This document shows, in pieces, positions 31,101-39,395 of a stretch of DNA of 64,000 bases. Source of the DNA: Tunturiibacter gelidiferens (GTDB lineage Bacteria > Acidobacteriota > Terriglobia > Terriglobales > Acidobacteriaceae); NCBI RefSeq assembly GCF_014201335.1, contig NZ_JACHEB010000011.1:124001-188000 (forward strand), given 5' to 3'. Under the pieces are notes generated by a model that saw only the letters and a program-made list of their open reading frames with translations, ran no database searches and was not told the DNA's origin. Positions within the stretch are counted from its first letter, which is position 1, and each line of letters begins with the position of its first letter. The position numbers and the translations under genes are program-made.

Positions 31101-31664
31101 CTGGCGGCAGGAGACATCTCAGAGGCCATCCTCCTATTCGAATCCGCCGGGAATCCGCCGCAGAGCATCAGTGAGGCTAAGCATCTACTCATGAATCTCA
31201 GCATGATCGATTATTGGTTGGGTGTCAGTTTTGCTGCCAACCGGGATCACGAGAAGGCAGTCTTGCACTGGCGACGGGCGGCGGAGCATCGAGGCGACTT
31301 TCAGCAGATGCAGGTCCACGCAGTCTCAGAAAATACCTACTGGAGCGCCCTGGCCCTTTCCAGCTTGGGGCGAGAGGAAGAAGCGAAAGAATTGCTTCAG
31401 CAGATATACGATTATTCGATCGAGCTTGCGAATCAAACTCCTAAGATCGACTACTTCGCGACGTCGCTTCCAGCAATGTTGCTCTTTGAGGAAGATCTGT
31501 TTCTTCGACGGGATATTACCGCAAAATTCCTTCAAGCTCAGGCGCTGTTGGGCTCAGGTCGTTCCGTGGAAGGGGCGGAGATGTTGGCCGAGGTGAGGAG
31601 CCTTGACGCAAACCATACCGCAGCCGCAGATTTGCAGTCGACGATCGAAACGGCTGTGAGGTAG
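28188..31664 (+). CDS. DUF5107 protein with C-terminal TPR repeats
   Basis: 1158 residues from ATG 28188, which has AGGG upstream; ATG 28227 is an alternative. Residues about 60-420 form the DUF5107 domain, with IENEFIRLMIMPEIGGRIHV, WISGGVEFNWPQHHRPATFM, FLWWANVATKVHE and HHISPGKKQWTWGNHEFGYA. This is a mutarotase-like sandwich found in polysaccharide-use loci. From about residue 550 there are many tetratricopeptide repeats (for example HYNLGLTLGYQGREFEGYEAFYK and PTVWRNLGIAYYN). No signal peptide is seen. The biochemical role of the family is not settled; it may be a glycosidase-like or sugar-sensing scaffold. It is followed two bases later by the sugar porter gene, so the two are coupled. 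Confidence 0.85.
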   Translation: MLGVGARTLSGGDMAGQNGSFVSGCVVPSGEGLPKLLQLPNAPSTETGAVKAWEEPVVMLSYLPADPDPNPLFLEKRVYQGSSGRVYPMAVVDRIDTEPRPQEWKAVHIENEFIRLMIMPEIGGRIHVGYDKLSGYDFFYRQNVIKPALVGLAGPWISGGVEFNWPQHHRPATFMPVEVSIERNQEDGSVTIWCSDQDPMVRMKGMHGVCLHPGKGFLELKVRLYNRTQDTQTFLWWANVATKVHEKYQSFFPTDVRFVADHAKRAVTEFPFSQGRYYGIDYGERAINGVPVEEMPAHFVPDGSYPPNDLSWYANIPVPTSYMVANSKGDFAGGYDHAAGAGMVHVANHHISPGKKQWTWGNHEFGYAWDRSLTDSDGPYVELMSGVYTDNQPDFSFLAPGETKTFSQFWYPVREIGVPDLANTDAAVRVELLPGKVVVHLLVTRVLRQATLSVKFENGGIATWHGELKPELPLHEEFSVGSEAKGLELTLKAGEGAEEEVILRFAPAETVAAPSPIVAVEPNLPHDIESNDELYLVGLHLEQYRHATRNPDEYWLEAVRRDAGDSRSNHALGRWHLRRGEFEVAEQYIRAAIERMTQRNPNPYDGEPHYNLGLTLGYQGREFEGYEAFYKSTWNAAWRGPAYHRLAEIDCRRRQWKQALEHIERSLRADSDNLNARNLKAVVLQRLGKQKEADACLEATLKLDPLDNWSRYILSRAVPNNGQQRLDLGLDLLRSGLLEEARDVFSLHQIEGRDGAATMLLYALAHVYVLLGDSEKGTETYRLAAAADGTYVFPNRLEEIHLLKAAIERNPMDSRAPYYLGNLFYDRRRHEEAIEQWERATKLDPNYPTVWRNLGIAYYNVFGDADKARRAFERARVAAPSDARILYEHDLLMKRTGESPELRLSTLKQLNNLVASRDDLSVELALLYNQAGQPEEALKVLLSRKFQPWEGGEGLVLSQYVRANLLLGQKALAAGDISEAILLFESAGNPPQSISEAKHLLMNLSMIDYWLGVSFAANRDHEKAVLHWRRAAEHRGDFQQMQVHAVSENTYWSALALSSLGREEEAKELLQQIYDYSIELANQTPKIDYFATSLPAMLLFEEDLFLRRDITAKFLQAQALLGSGRSVEGAEMLAEVRSLDANHTAAADLQSTIETAVR

Positions 31665-31666
31665 GG

Positions 31667-33100
31667 ATGGTAGGTGCCACGGCTCATCCGTCAACCAGCG
31701 CTTCTATGGCGAAGCCTCAACCAACTGTCTATCTTTGGGCCATCACCCTCGCAGCGGCGATGGGCGGGCTGCTGTTCGGATACGACTGGGTTGTCATTGG
31801 AGGAGCCAGGCAGTTCTACGAAGCCTATTTCCACCTGACGTCGGAGGAGATGATCGGATGGGCAAACAGCTGCGCACTAGTTGGTTGCTTCGCCGGCTCA
31901 TTCGTTGCCGGCTATGCCGGGGAACGCTTTGGGCGAAGGCGCGTGCTAATCGCCTCGGCAATTCTGTTTGCGGTATCGTCCGGATTGACGGGCTGGTCCT
32001 ACTCCTTCGCGACATTTATCTGCTGGCGGATCGTGGGCGGAACGGCGATCGGTCTGAGCTCGAACATTTCGCCGTTGTATATCGCTGAGATCAGTCCAGC
32101 GACGATACGCGGCCGACTCGTCAGTCTGAATCAATTTGCAATTGTGGTGGGTATTCTTCTGGCACAGATAGCAAATTGGAAGATCGCTCGCCCGATTCCC
32201 GACCACATCAGCCAGGCTCTCTTCCTACAGACTTGGAACGTACAGTATGGATGGCGCTGGATGTTTTGCGCGGTGGTCGTTCCAGCACTGCTGTTTACTA
32301 TGATGTCGCTTTTTATTCCTGAGAGCCCTCGTTGGTTGTTAGCCAGGGGACGAAGCGATGCGGCATACAAAGTTCTCAGCCGAGTTGGGGGGCCTTCCTA
32401 TGCGATCCGTGAAGTGACCAACATCAAAGTGACCCTTCAGGCGGAAGAGAACGCACAAGCGTCTTGGCGAGAACTGTGGCTGCCTGGGGTGCGGAAGATC
32501 GTCCTCATTGGAGCCGGACTTGCTGTCCTGCAGCAGTGGACGGGCATCAATATTCTGTTCAATTATGCCGCGGAGGTCTACCGCAGCGCCGGCTATGGTG
32601 AGAATGACATCCTCCTTAACATCGTTATCACTGGTGCTATCAACCTGATCTTTACCGTAATCGCCATGTTGATCGTGGACCGCGTCGGACGACGCCCAAT
32701 GATGCTTCTCGGTTGTGTTGGGGTCGGCTTGTCTCATCTTCTTTCGGGATATGCCTACCGAGCCGGACTTCACGGCAGTGCAGTGCTGGTGCTAACCCTC
32801 AGTGCAATCGCCTGTTATGCGTTGACCCTGGCTCCAGTGACATGGGTTCTTATCTCGGAAATATTCCCGAACCATGTTCGCTCCAGGGCTGTCTCAGTGG
32901 CCGTGAGTGCCCTTTGGGTAGCGTCTTTCGCGCTCACCTATACCTTTCCTCTTATCAATCGTGTCCTCGGCAGCTCAGGTACATTCCTTGGGTACGGAAC
33001 CATCTGCATGCTTGGCGCGGCTTTCGTCTTCGTTTATGTGCCTGAGACCAAGGGCAAAACGCTCGAAGAGATTGAGGCCAAGGTCCTAACCTCCAACTAA
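31667..33100 (+). CDS. MFS sugar porter (SP family)
   Basis: 477 residues with 12 membrane helices. Sugar-porter hallmarks are GGLLFGYDWVVIGGARQF in helix 1, GERFGRRRVLI between helices 2 and 3, PESPRWLLARGR after helix 6, QQWTGINILFNYAAEVY in helix 7 and PETKGKTLEEIE at the end. It carries a hexose or short galactoside with protons across the inner membrane. The start lies two bases after the DUF5107 stop. Context of galK, galT and several alpha-galactosidases makes galactose the first guess for substrate. Confidence 0.92.
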   Translation: MVGATAHPSTSASMAKPQPTVYLWAITLAAAMGGLLFGYDWVVIGGARQFYEAYFHLTSEEMIGWANSCALVGCFAGSFVAGYAGERFGRRRVLIASAILFAVSSGLTGWSYSFATFICWRIVGGTAIGLSSNISPLYIAEISPATIRGRLVSLNQFAIVVGILLAQIANWKIARPIPDHISQALFLQTWNVQYGWRWMFCAVVVPALLFTMMSLFIPESPRWLLARGRSDAAYKVLSRVGGPSYAIREVTNIKVTLQAEENAQASWRELWLPGVRKIVLIGAGLAVLQQWTGINILFNYAAEVYRSAGYGENDILLNIVITGAINLIFTVIAMLIVDRVGRRPMMLLGCVGVGLSHLLSGYAYRAGLHGSAVLVLTLSAIACYALTLAPVTWVLISEIFPNHVRSRAVSVAVSALWVASFALTYTFPLINRVLGSSGTFLGYGTICMLGAAFVFVYVPETKGKTLEEIEAKVLTSN

Positions 33101-33472
33101 TCATTCAGTCTGCTCGACACGTAGCGTAAAGCAGACTGAGCCTCCGTTGTCCGATTCCAGTCATAGCGTCTTCGGCAAGAAATCAATGCGACGACTGTGA
33201 GTTTTCAGCGCGAGAGACGGGACGATCAGACGTATGTCTTGGAGAAAAAAACCCTTTTTCGTAACCAACTTACTCCAGATTCATCCAATCCGCGGATACC
33301 CTCCCGTGACGTGTACTGGTCTGCTCGGGCCCGGTCAAAGTAGCGCCTGGAAGGGGCTGGAAGTAAAGGGAAGAGGAGTAACTGAGGCAACGTACACGTT
33401 CACTCCTCAGGAAGTGACAATATTTCACTATTGGCCAATGTTTTCGGACGTAAAAGAGATAAAAGAATTATG
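33101..33472. other. intergenic: hairpin after the sugar porter and an upstream operator-like copy
   Basis: TCAGTCTGCT (33105-33114) and AGCAGACTGA (33130-33139) form a perfect 10-bp stem five bases after the porter stop; no T-run follows, so termination is only plausible. GGCAACGTACACGTT (33386-33400) is an additional copy of the operator-like motif, 125 bp before the one at the TonB promoter. No gene is evident. Confidence 0.5.
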
Positions 33473-33473
33473 C

Positions 33474-33524
33474 TTGACAGTCCAGCAAATAAAGGCATAG
33501 TGTTTTCTCCGGTAACGTACACTC
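33474..33524 (+). promoter_or_regulatory. TonB receptor promoter with operator-like site
   Basis: TTGACA (33474-33479), an 18-base spacer, TAGTGT (33498-33503), then GGTAACGTACACTC (33511-33524) seven bases on. The layout copies that before the DUF5107 gene. A repressor bound here would cover the transcription start. Confidence 0.62.
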
Positions 33525-33631
33525 TTTTTTGCTGAGTTGATTCCCGGTGAGCGTGTTTGGGCGCTGTAACAGATTCCGAGTGGCCAGAAGTTTCGACAGA
33601 AAAAAGAATGAAGTACAGAAAGGGCAGTGAA

Positions 33632-36600
33632 ATGGCAGAGAGTAGATTGAAGAAAAATTACGTGAGGATTCGGCACTATTCGTTGTTATTCGCGTGCGTT
33701 CTGGGAATACTGTTCGGCAACAGATATGCGATAGCCCAAGTAGATCAAGGCACCATCACTGGCGTCGTGGAGGACCCCAGCGGCGCAGTGGTCCCTGGCG
33801 CTAAGGTGACCGTGACCAACACCGACACCGGCCTGGTTCTCGAGGGTTCCTCGAACAGCAGCGGAGTCTACGTTTTTTCTCCATTGAAGATTGGCAATTA
33901 CACGATTGGTGCTTCCGCATCGGGTTTCGAGAGAACAATACAGCAGAACGTTCATCTCGATGCGCAGCAGAGGTTGAACCTTGTCATCGCCCTGAAGCCA
34001 GGTTCGGTTTCAGAGACTGTGACTGTCACTGATGCTCCACCCCTTCTGCAAACGCAGACGAGTTCGATTGGCCAGGTGATCAGTGCCGATACCATCAGCA
34101 ATACGCCTCTTAATGGTCGGAACTATGTTTATATTGCGCAACTGACCAACGGAGTCGTATCGACCTTCAATCAGACAAGGGGTTCTGGTTCGGGCGACTT
34201 TGTAGCGAACGGGCAGCACGCGGAACAGAACAACTTTATCCTCGACGGCGTGGACAATAACACGAACCTCGTGGATTTTCTGAATGGATCAACCTACATC
34301 ATTCGCCCTCCGCCGGATGCGCTGTCGGAGTTCAGTCTGCAGACCAGCAACTTCAGTGCCGAGTTCGGACACTCCGCAGGCGGAGTACTAAGTGCCAGCA
34401 TTAAATCCGGTACCAATCAGATTCATGGCAGCCTATGGGAGTATGTCCGCAATACAAGTCTGGATGCGACTGACTTCAACGCTCTGACGACCCCTCCCTA
34501 TCATGAGAATCAGTTCGGAGCCACGTTGGGATTCCCGATCATCAAGAACAAGCTCTTCTACTTCGGTGATATCGAGGCCAATCGTATTGCCTTCAATAAT
34601 CCTGGTACATACACGGTGCCAACAGCGCTGGAGCGGAATGGGGACTTTTCAGAGTTGCTCAACCCCCTGCTGAACAGCGTGAGCACGCAACTGTATCGCC
34701 CGAACTCAGGCGGAGGAGCGGCAAACACGCAATCTTTTCAGGGACGAAATAACGTCTTCGATCCGAATGGGCTCAATGCGGTTGCGAAGAAGCTCATCGA
34801 CCTTTATCCGTTGCCTAATGTGAATGGAGGAAAGACATTTCAAAATTACGCGGTAAACGTCCCTGTGCACCTAAATACCATTCAATGGGATCAAAGGCTC
34901 GACTGGAACATCAGCGCGCACGACCAGGCTTATGCACGATATAGCTATACTCATGGAATTACGGTTAATGGTCTTCCGCTTGGTCCCATTCTTGACGGTA
35001 GCCCCTACGGCGGTGAGAACGACGTTAACCTGTATCAAAGCTTTGTAGGAAGTGAGACTCATTTCTTTACCCCGACTCTTATCAACGAGTTTCGTTTTAG
35101 CTTCACCGCGGGGAAATCACAGTTCCTTCAGCCCAACGCCAATGTCGACCTGGCTCCCAGCTTTGGGTTGGGAGGCGTTCCATTCTCGCCGAACGAAGGG
35201 GGACTGCCGTTGTTCCTTATCTACAATAACGGCACTGGCAATATCAACGGTCTTTCGAATGCCGGCTCACAGGGCACTTCGAACGAAACCCAAAACGTCT
35301 ACCAGATACTGGATAACGTCACCAAGACCCTGGGCAATCACTCTCTGAAGTTTGGCGTCGCCTTCCAATCCATCCGAAACTTCTACCGGTATGCGCCGTC
35401 TTCCCTTGGCAACTACTATTTCACCGGACTTTACACGAGTGATCCAGCGTCGAGTGCGACCACTGGCTCCGGTATCGCGGACTTTCTTGCCGATCAGATC
35501 AATACCTCTGCGATCTCGACTGCGCCAAACGTCAACGATGCCCGATGGTATAACTCCGCTTATGCGCAGGACGATTGGAAGCTTTCGAAGAGCTTGACCT
35601 TGAATCTGGGTGTGAGGTACGACTACTTCCTCCCCTATAAGGAGAACTCGGGACGTCAGGAAAACTTCATTCCTGGCGCACCACTCGCCAATGGAGCCGG
35701 CACAGGCGTCCTGGAGTTGCCGACCAGCATTCAGAATACGGTTTCTTTAGGTACGTTATTCCCGGCCATTTTGGCGAAGGATAACATTACTGTCCGATAC
35801 GTGAACAACGAACGTCTCGTAAACACTCAATCGACGAACTTTGCTCCGCGTGTCGGTTTTGCCTTTCAGCCGGACCCGAAGACCGTCATCCGCGGTGGCT
35901 ATGGCATCTTCTTTGGTGGTCTGGAAAGCAATGGCGGCAATAACCTGGGAGATAACTTTCCGTTCAGGGGTCAGGTCAACACTAATCCTGTTGGCTGTTC
36001 GTTAGGAAATTGCCCTTCGAACGGAACTACGCTGGAGGGAGGACTGGCTGGCACGCTCACTAATGGCCTTCTGAACGCCGTCAATCAACCCGGATTTCAC
36101 GCCACGGATACCGAGTTCAAGTCTCCTTATACGCAGAACTATAACCTGTCGTTTGAGGAGTCGATATCGACGAACCTGGCTGCGACCATCAGCTACGTGG
36201 GAAATGTCTCCCGCCATCTGGGTACCTACACCGATCCGAACCAAGTTCAGGCGTTGTATCCTTCTGGAACCAACACGCAGGCCCTACAGCCATATCCCGA
36301 TCTCGGTGGAATAGGTACGATTCATTACGGTGGAGTCAGTACGTATAACGGCCTGCAAACCAAGCTGGAGAAGCGTACCTCACACGGCCTGAGCTTTCTG
36401 GCCACCTATACCTGGGCGCACGCGTTTGACGACAGCAACTCAGCCGGCGGTCTATCGACCGGCATCGACGCACGGCAGAGAGCTCTTCTTCCGGCCATCA
36501 CCGAGTACACCAACTCTGTTTACGATGTTCGCAATCGTGTGACCTTGAATGGGAACTATGTGTTGCCCTTTGGCCGGGGACGAACCTATTTGGCGAACTC

Positions 36601-37195
36601 CAACAAACTGGTTGATCTCTTGGCCGGAGGATGGTCTTCGAGTTTGACCTTTACTGCCCAGAGCGGATCGCCCTTCACTGTATTTCCAAGCAACAATGGA
36701 GTATCTGGAACAGACGAAAGAAGAGCTATCCCGGTACGCAATCCCTTTGCTCCTGGAGGCACACCTGATCCCTCAAACATTGCTGCATTTACTGATAACT
36801 CAGGCGGTCTTATCCCGTGTCCGACTTCAGTAAAAAATCGGGTCAATTTCTATAATCCGTGCGCATTCGCAAATCCTCTGCCAACGCTTGCGGCAGGTAC
36901 AAAAATTACCGACCCGGCGACCGCGATTCAATACCTCGGTGGCAAGTCGAACCACTTCTATGGACCTGGGAACAACGCAGTGAATATGTCCGTTTTCAAA
37001 AACTTTACGACGTATCACGAACAGTACCTTCAATTCCGGGCAGATTCCTTCAACGTTCTGAACCATCCGACGATCGCCAATCCAACCAATACGTCCGATG
37101 GTCCAGGTGGAGGTTTGTTGAACGCTCCAAGGATTATCCAAAGCAATACCCCGAACTCCCGCTTCTTTCAACTGTCCCTGAGATATGCGTTCTAG
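33632..37195 (+). CDS. TonB-dependent receptor, Oar-like, of the galactoside locus
   Basis: About 1187 residues from ATG 33632; ATG 33608 is an alternative. After a signal peptide (YSLLFACVLGILFGNRYAIA) come a carboxypeptidase-regulatory-like domain (GTITGVVEDPSGAVVPGAKV), the plug (NTPLNGRNYVYIAQLTNGVV and LSASIKSGTNQIHGSLWEY) and a barrel ending in FFQLSLRYAF. It is intact, unlike the receptor at 15.7 kb. The gene is preceded by a strong promoter with an operator-like site and followed by a terminator hairpin, then GH97. It is probably the outer-membrane importer for alpha-galactoside oligomers; the ligand is inferred from neighbours. Confidence 0.93.
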   Translation: MAESRLKKNYVRIRHYSLLFACVLGILFGNRYAIAQVDQGTITGVVEDPSGAVVPGAKVTVTNTDTGLVLEGSSNSSGVYVFSPLKIGNYTIGASASGFERTIQQNVHLDAQQRLNLVIALKPGSVSETVTVTDAPPLLQTQTSSIGQVISADTISNTPLNGRNYVYIAQLTNGVVSTFNQTRGSGSGDFVANGQHAEQNNFILDGVDNNTNLVDFLNGSTYIIRPPPDALSEFSLQTSNFSAEFGHSAGGVLSASIKSGTNQIHGSLWEYVRNTSLDATDFNALTTPPYHENQFGATLGFPIIKNKLFYFGDIEANRIAFNNPGTYTVPTALERNGDFSELLNPLLNSVSTQLYRPNSGGGAANTQSFQGRNNVFDPNGLNAVAKKLIDLYPLPNVNGGKTFQNYAVNVPVHLNTIQWDQRLDWNISAHDQAYARYSYTHGITVNGLPLGPILDGSPYGGENDVNLYQSFVGSETHFFTPTLINEFRFSFTAGKSQFLQPNANVDLAPSFGLGGVPFSPNEGGLPLFLIYNNGTGNINGLSNAGSQGTSNETQNVYQILDNVTKTLGNHSLKFGVAFQSIRNFYRYAPSSLGNYYFTGLYTSDPASSATTGSGIADFLADQINTSAISTAPNVNDARWYNSAYAQDDWKLSKSLTLNLGVRYDYFLPYKENSGRQENFIPGAPLANGAGTGVLELPTSIQNTVSLGTLFPAILAKDNITVRYVNNERLVNTQSTNFAPRVGFAFQPDPKTVIRGGYGIFFGGLESNGGNNLGDNFPFRGQVNTNPVGCSLGNCPSNGTTLEGGLAGTLTNGLLNAVNQPGFHATDTEFKSPYTQNYNLSFEESISTNLAATISYVGNVSRHLGTYTDPNQVQALYPSGTNTQALQPYPDLGGIGTIHYGGVSTYNGLQTKLEKRTSHGLSFLATYTWAHAFDDSNSAGGLSTGIDARQRALLPAITEYTNSVYDVRNRVTLNGNYVLPFGRGRTYLANSNKLVDLLAGGWSSSLTFTAQSGSPFTVFPSNNGVSGTDERRAIPVRNPFAPGGTPDPSNIAAFTDNSGGLIPCPTSVKNRVNFYNPCAFANPLPTLAAGTKITDPATAIQYLGGKSNHFYGPGNNAVNMSVFKNFTTYHEQYLQFRADSFNVLNHPTIANPTNTSDGPGGGLLNAPRIIQSNTPNSRFFQLSLRYAF

Positions 37196-37240
37196 CAGAA
37201 ATGCGAACGTTTTTCCCATACATTCCATTTGAAAAGGGAC

Positions 37241-37270
37241 GAAGGAGGCCGCATAGTGCGGCCTTCCTTT
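37241..37270 (+). terminator. rho-independent-type terminator after the TonB receptor
   Basis: The segment GAAGGAGGCCGC, five bases, GCGGCCTTCCTTTG forms a GC-rich hairpin 45 bases after the receptor stop. The T-run is short. It would separate the receptor from the GH97 transcript or attenuate it. Confidence 0.6.
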
Positions 37271-37350
37271 GTCCGACCTGTCGAACGCAGCATTGACACT
37301 GAAAGGTAGGAGGGAAACCTCCTTCGCTTACTTTTTTAGGGAGTCTTTTC

Positions 37351-39357
37351 ATGCAGTGGTTTTCGAAGAGCAGGATTCTCGCGGCCGTTTTTGCGACTGT
37401 TTGTTGCCAAACCGGATTTTCCGAAATAGGCCCTGTCGTGTTGGCCTCTCCTAATCAACGGCTTTCCATTCAGTTCTCGACAGTAGCCGGAACTGAAAAG
37501 GCTGGAACTGGTGGCAAGCTGGTTTACTCGGTGACCTTCGCTGGGAAGCAAATAGTCGATCAGTCCGCACTTGCTCTGGAGCTTGTCGATCAGCCAGTTT
37601 TGGGAAGCAAGGTGCAGATCGTTGAAAGCACGCCTGGAAAGGGAAGTGACGATTACACGTTGATAGCAGGTAAAGCGAGCGGAATTCACGATCAATACAA
37701 CAGTGTTCAGTTACGCGCTGTCGAGAATGCTGCCCCTAATCGGTCTCTTGTGATTGAAGCACGGGCTTATAACGATGGGATTGCGTTTCGTTATGTTTTA
37801 CCTGAGCAGGATGGGCTCAAAGAACTGCGTTTAAAGCAGGAAGACACTGAGTTTCGCATCAGTACGGATGCGACGACCTGGGCGCTGGCCCTTCCGAATT
37901 ACCGCAGCAGCTATGAGAGTGAATATGTGAAGTTGCCGATCACGGCGTTCAGCAATCAGGGTGGTGTGTCAAGCAGCTTCTTAATCGGTTTGCCTTTGTT
38001 GATGCACTCTCCAGGCGCGGCGTGGATGGCGCTGACAGAGGCCGATCTTGAAGGTAATACCGGCATGTACGTTACTAATCCTTCAGGGAATTGGGCTGGC
38101 CATTACTTCGTCTCGAAGCTCTCACCTCGATTCGACGATCCAAGTCTTGCGCTTACAGGAACTTTGCCACACCACTCTGCCTGGCGAGTCTTATTGGTCG
38201 CTGAGGAGCCTGGCAAACTGATGGAGTCCAACATAGTATCGGATCTGAATCCGCCAAATCGGGTGCAGGACACCAGCTGGATTCACCCGGGGAAAGCTTC
38301 ATGGAACTGGTGGGCGGGCGACGTTGGTCCTGACGGTAAGGCCGCGTACACAACCAGGAACATGGAATACTACGTCGATTTTGCCGCAAGCTCCGGCTTT
38401 CCCTACATGCTACTCGATGCAGGTTGGGCAGACGGACGCGACATCACCAAACTGCGCGGGAATGTCGACGTCCCCGAACTTGTGCGTTACGCGGCGAGCA
38501 AGCATGTCAAGGTCTGGATCTGGCTTTACTCGACCTCTGTGATGGATCAGATGAAGCAAGCTTTTCCTCTCTTCGAGAGCTGGGGAGTGGCCGGTGTAAA
38601 AATCGATTTCATCAACAGAGACGACCAGGATGGGATCAAGTTCTACTATGACGTTGCGCGTGAAGCTGCAGAGCACCATCTGATGGTCGACTTTCATGGC
38701 GCGAGCAAGCCCTGGGGTATCGAGCGGACCTACCCAAATGTGCTCAGCTATGAAGCAGTCTTAGGAGCCGAGAACAGCAAGGTGGCGCGACGCGATAGTC
38801 CAGTAGATCGCACAGTCTTTCCGTTCACACGCATGGTCGCAGGGCCTCTTGACTACACGCCGGGCGGATTCAACAACGTAACCGAAGACGAGTTCATTGG
38901 GAGAGACGTTAGCCCAATGATTATGGGCACCCGAGCGCAGCAGCTTGCACTCTACGTCGTCTTTCAGACTCCCTTCCAGATGGTTTCGGATAGTCCTCAG
39001 GCGTATTTAGACCAACCCGCCTTCCAATTTATTCGGGATGTTCCGGCAGCATGGGACGAAATGCGAGTGTTGAATGGTGATCCAGGTGAGTACGTGACCA
39101 TCGCCCGAAGTCATGGAAAAGAGTGGTACCTGGGGAGCATCACGAATTGGACTCCACGTGAGCTTCGTGTCCCGCTCAACTTCCTCGGGGCGGGCCATTA
39201 CACTGCCGAGATCTATCAAGACGCCTCCGACGCCGGCACCAATCCGAAGAACGTCTCGATCAAAAAGCAGAGTGTACGCAATAGCGAGACACTGACTCTG
39301 AAGCTCGCACCGGGAGGAGGCTGCGCGATCCGATTTGTACCAGAGAGCAACAACTGA
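37351..39357 (+). CDS. GH97 glycosidase, likely retaining alpha-galactosidase
   Basis: 668 residues; AGGGAG seven bases before ATG 37351. A short signal peptide precedes VLASPNQRLSIQFS, the start of the N-terminal beta-sandwich. The (beta/alpha)8 core contains SWNWWAGDVGPDGKAAYTT, GFPYMLLDAGW and VKIDFINRDDQ, and ends with a small C-terminal sandwich. In GH97 an Asp at the KIDF position is the nucleophile of retaining alpha-galactosidases (BtGH97b type), whereas inverting alpha-glucosidases lack it. The Asp here, plus the locus, favours alpha-galactosidase. It is likely exported to the periplasm. The gene ends at a bidirectional hairpin shared with the convergent LacI gene. Confidence 0.88.
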   Translation: MQWFSKSRILAAVFATVCCQTGFSEIGPVVLASPNQRLSIQFSTVAGTEKAGTGGKLVYSVTFAGKQIVDQSALALELVDQPVLGSKVQIVESTPGKGSDDYTLIAGKASGIHDQYNSVQLRAVENAAPNRSLVIEARAYNDGIAFRYVLPEQDGLKELRLKQEDTEFRISTDATTWALALPNYRSSYESEYVKLPITAFSNQGGVSSSFLIGLPLLMHSPGAAWMALTEADLEGNTGMYVTNPSGNWAGHYFVSKLSPRFDDPSLALTGTLPHHSAWRVLLVAEEPGKLMESNIVSDLNPPNRVQDTSWIHPGKASWNWWAGDVGPDGKAAYTTRNMEYYVDFAASSGFPYMLLDAGWADGRDITKLRGNVDVPELVRYAASKHVKVWIWLYSTSVMDQMKQAFPLFESWGVAGVKIDFINRDDQDGIKFYYDVAREAAEHHLMVDFHGASKPWGIERTYPNVLSYEAVLGAENSKVARRDSPVDRTVFPFTRMVAGPLDYTPGGFNNVTEDEFIGRDVSPMIMGTRAQQLALYVVFQTPFQMVSDSPQAYLDQPAFQFIRDVPAAWDEMRVLNGDPGEYVTIARSHGKEWYLGSITNWTPRELRVPLNFLGAGHYTAEIYQDASDAGTNPKNVSIKKQSVRNSETLTLKLAPGGGCAIRFVPESNN

Positions 39358-39367
39358 GCAACTCTCC

Positions 39368-39395
39368 GAAGAGGGCGGAAACTTTCGCCCTCTTC
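39368..39395. terminator. bidirectional terminator between GH97 and the LacI regulator
   Basis: GAAGAGGGCG (39368-39377) and CGCCCTCTTC (39386-39395) are perfect 10-bp arms around an 8-base loop, 11 bases after the GH97 stop. The right arm includes part of the LacI-gene stop codon, so the hairpin serves both convergent genes. Confidence 0.72.

Noticed and set aside
33234..33500. 88-codon frame before the intact TonB receptor
   Set aside because: It runs through the promoter and an operator-like site and has no family features.
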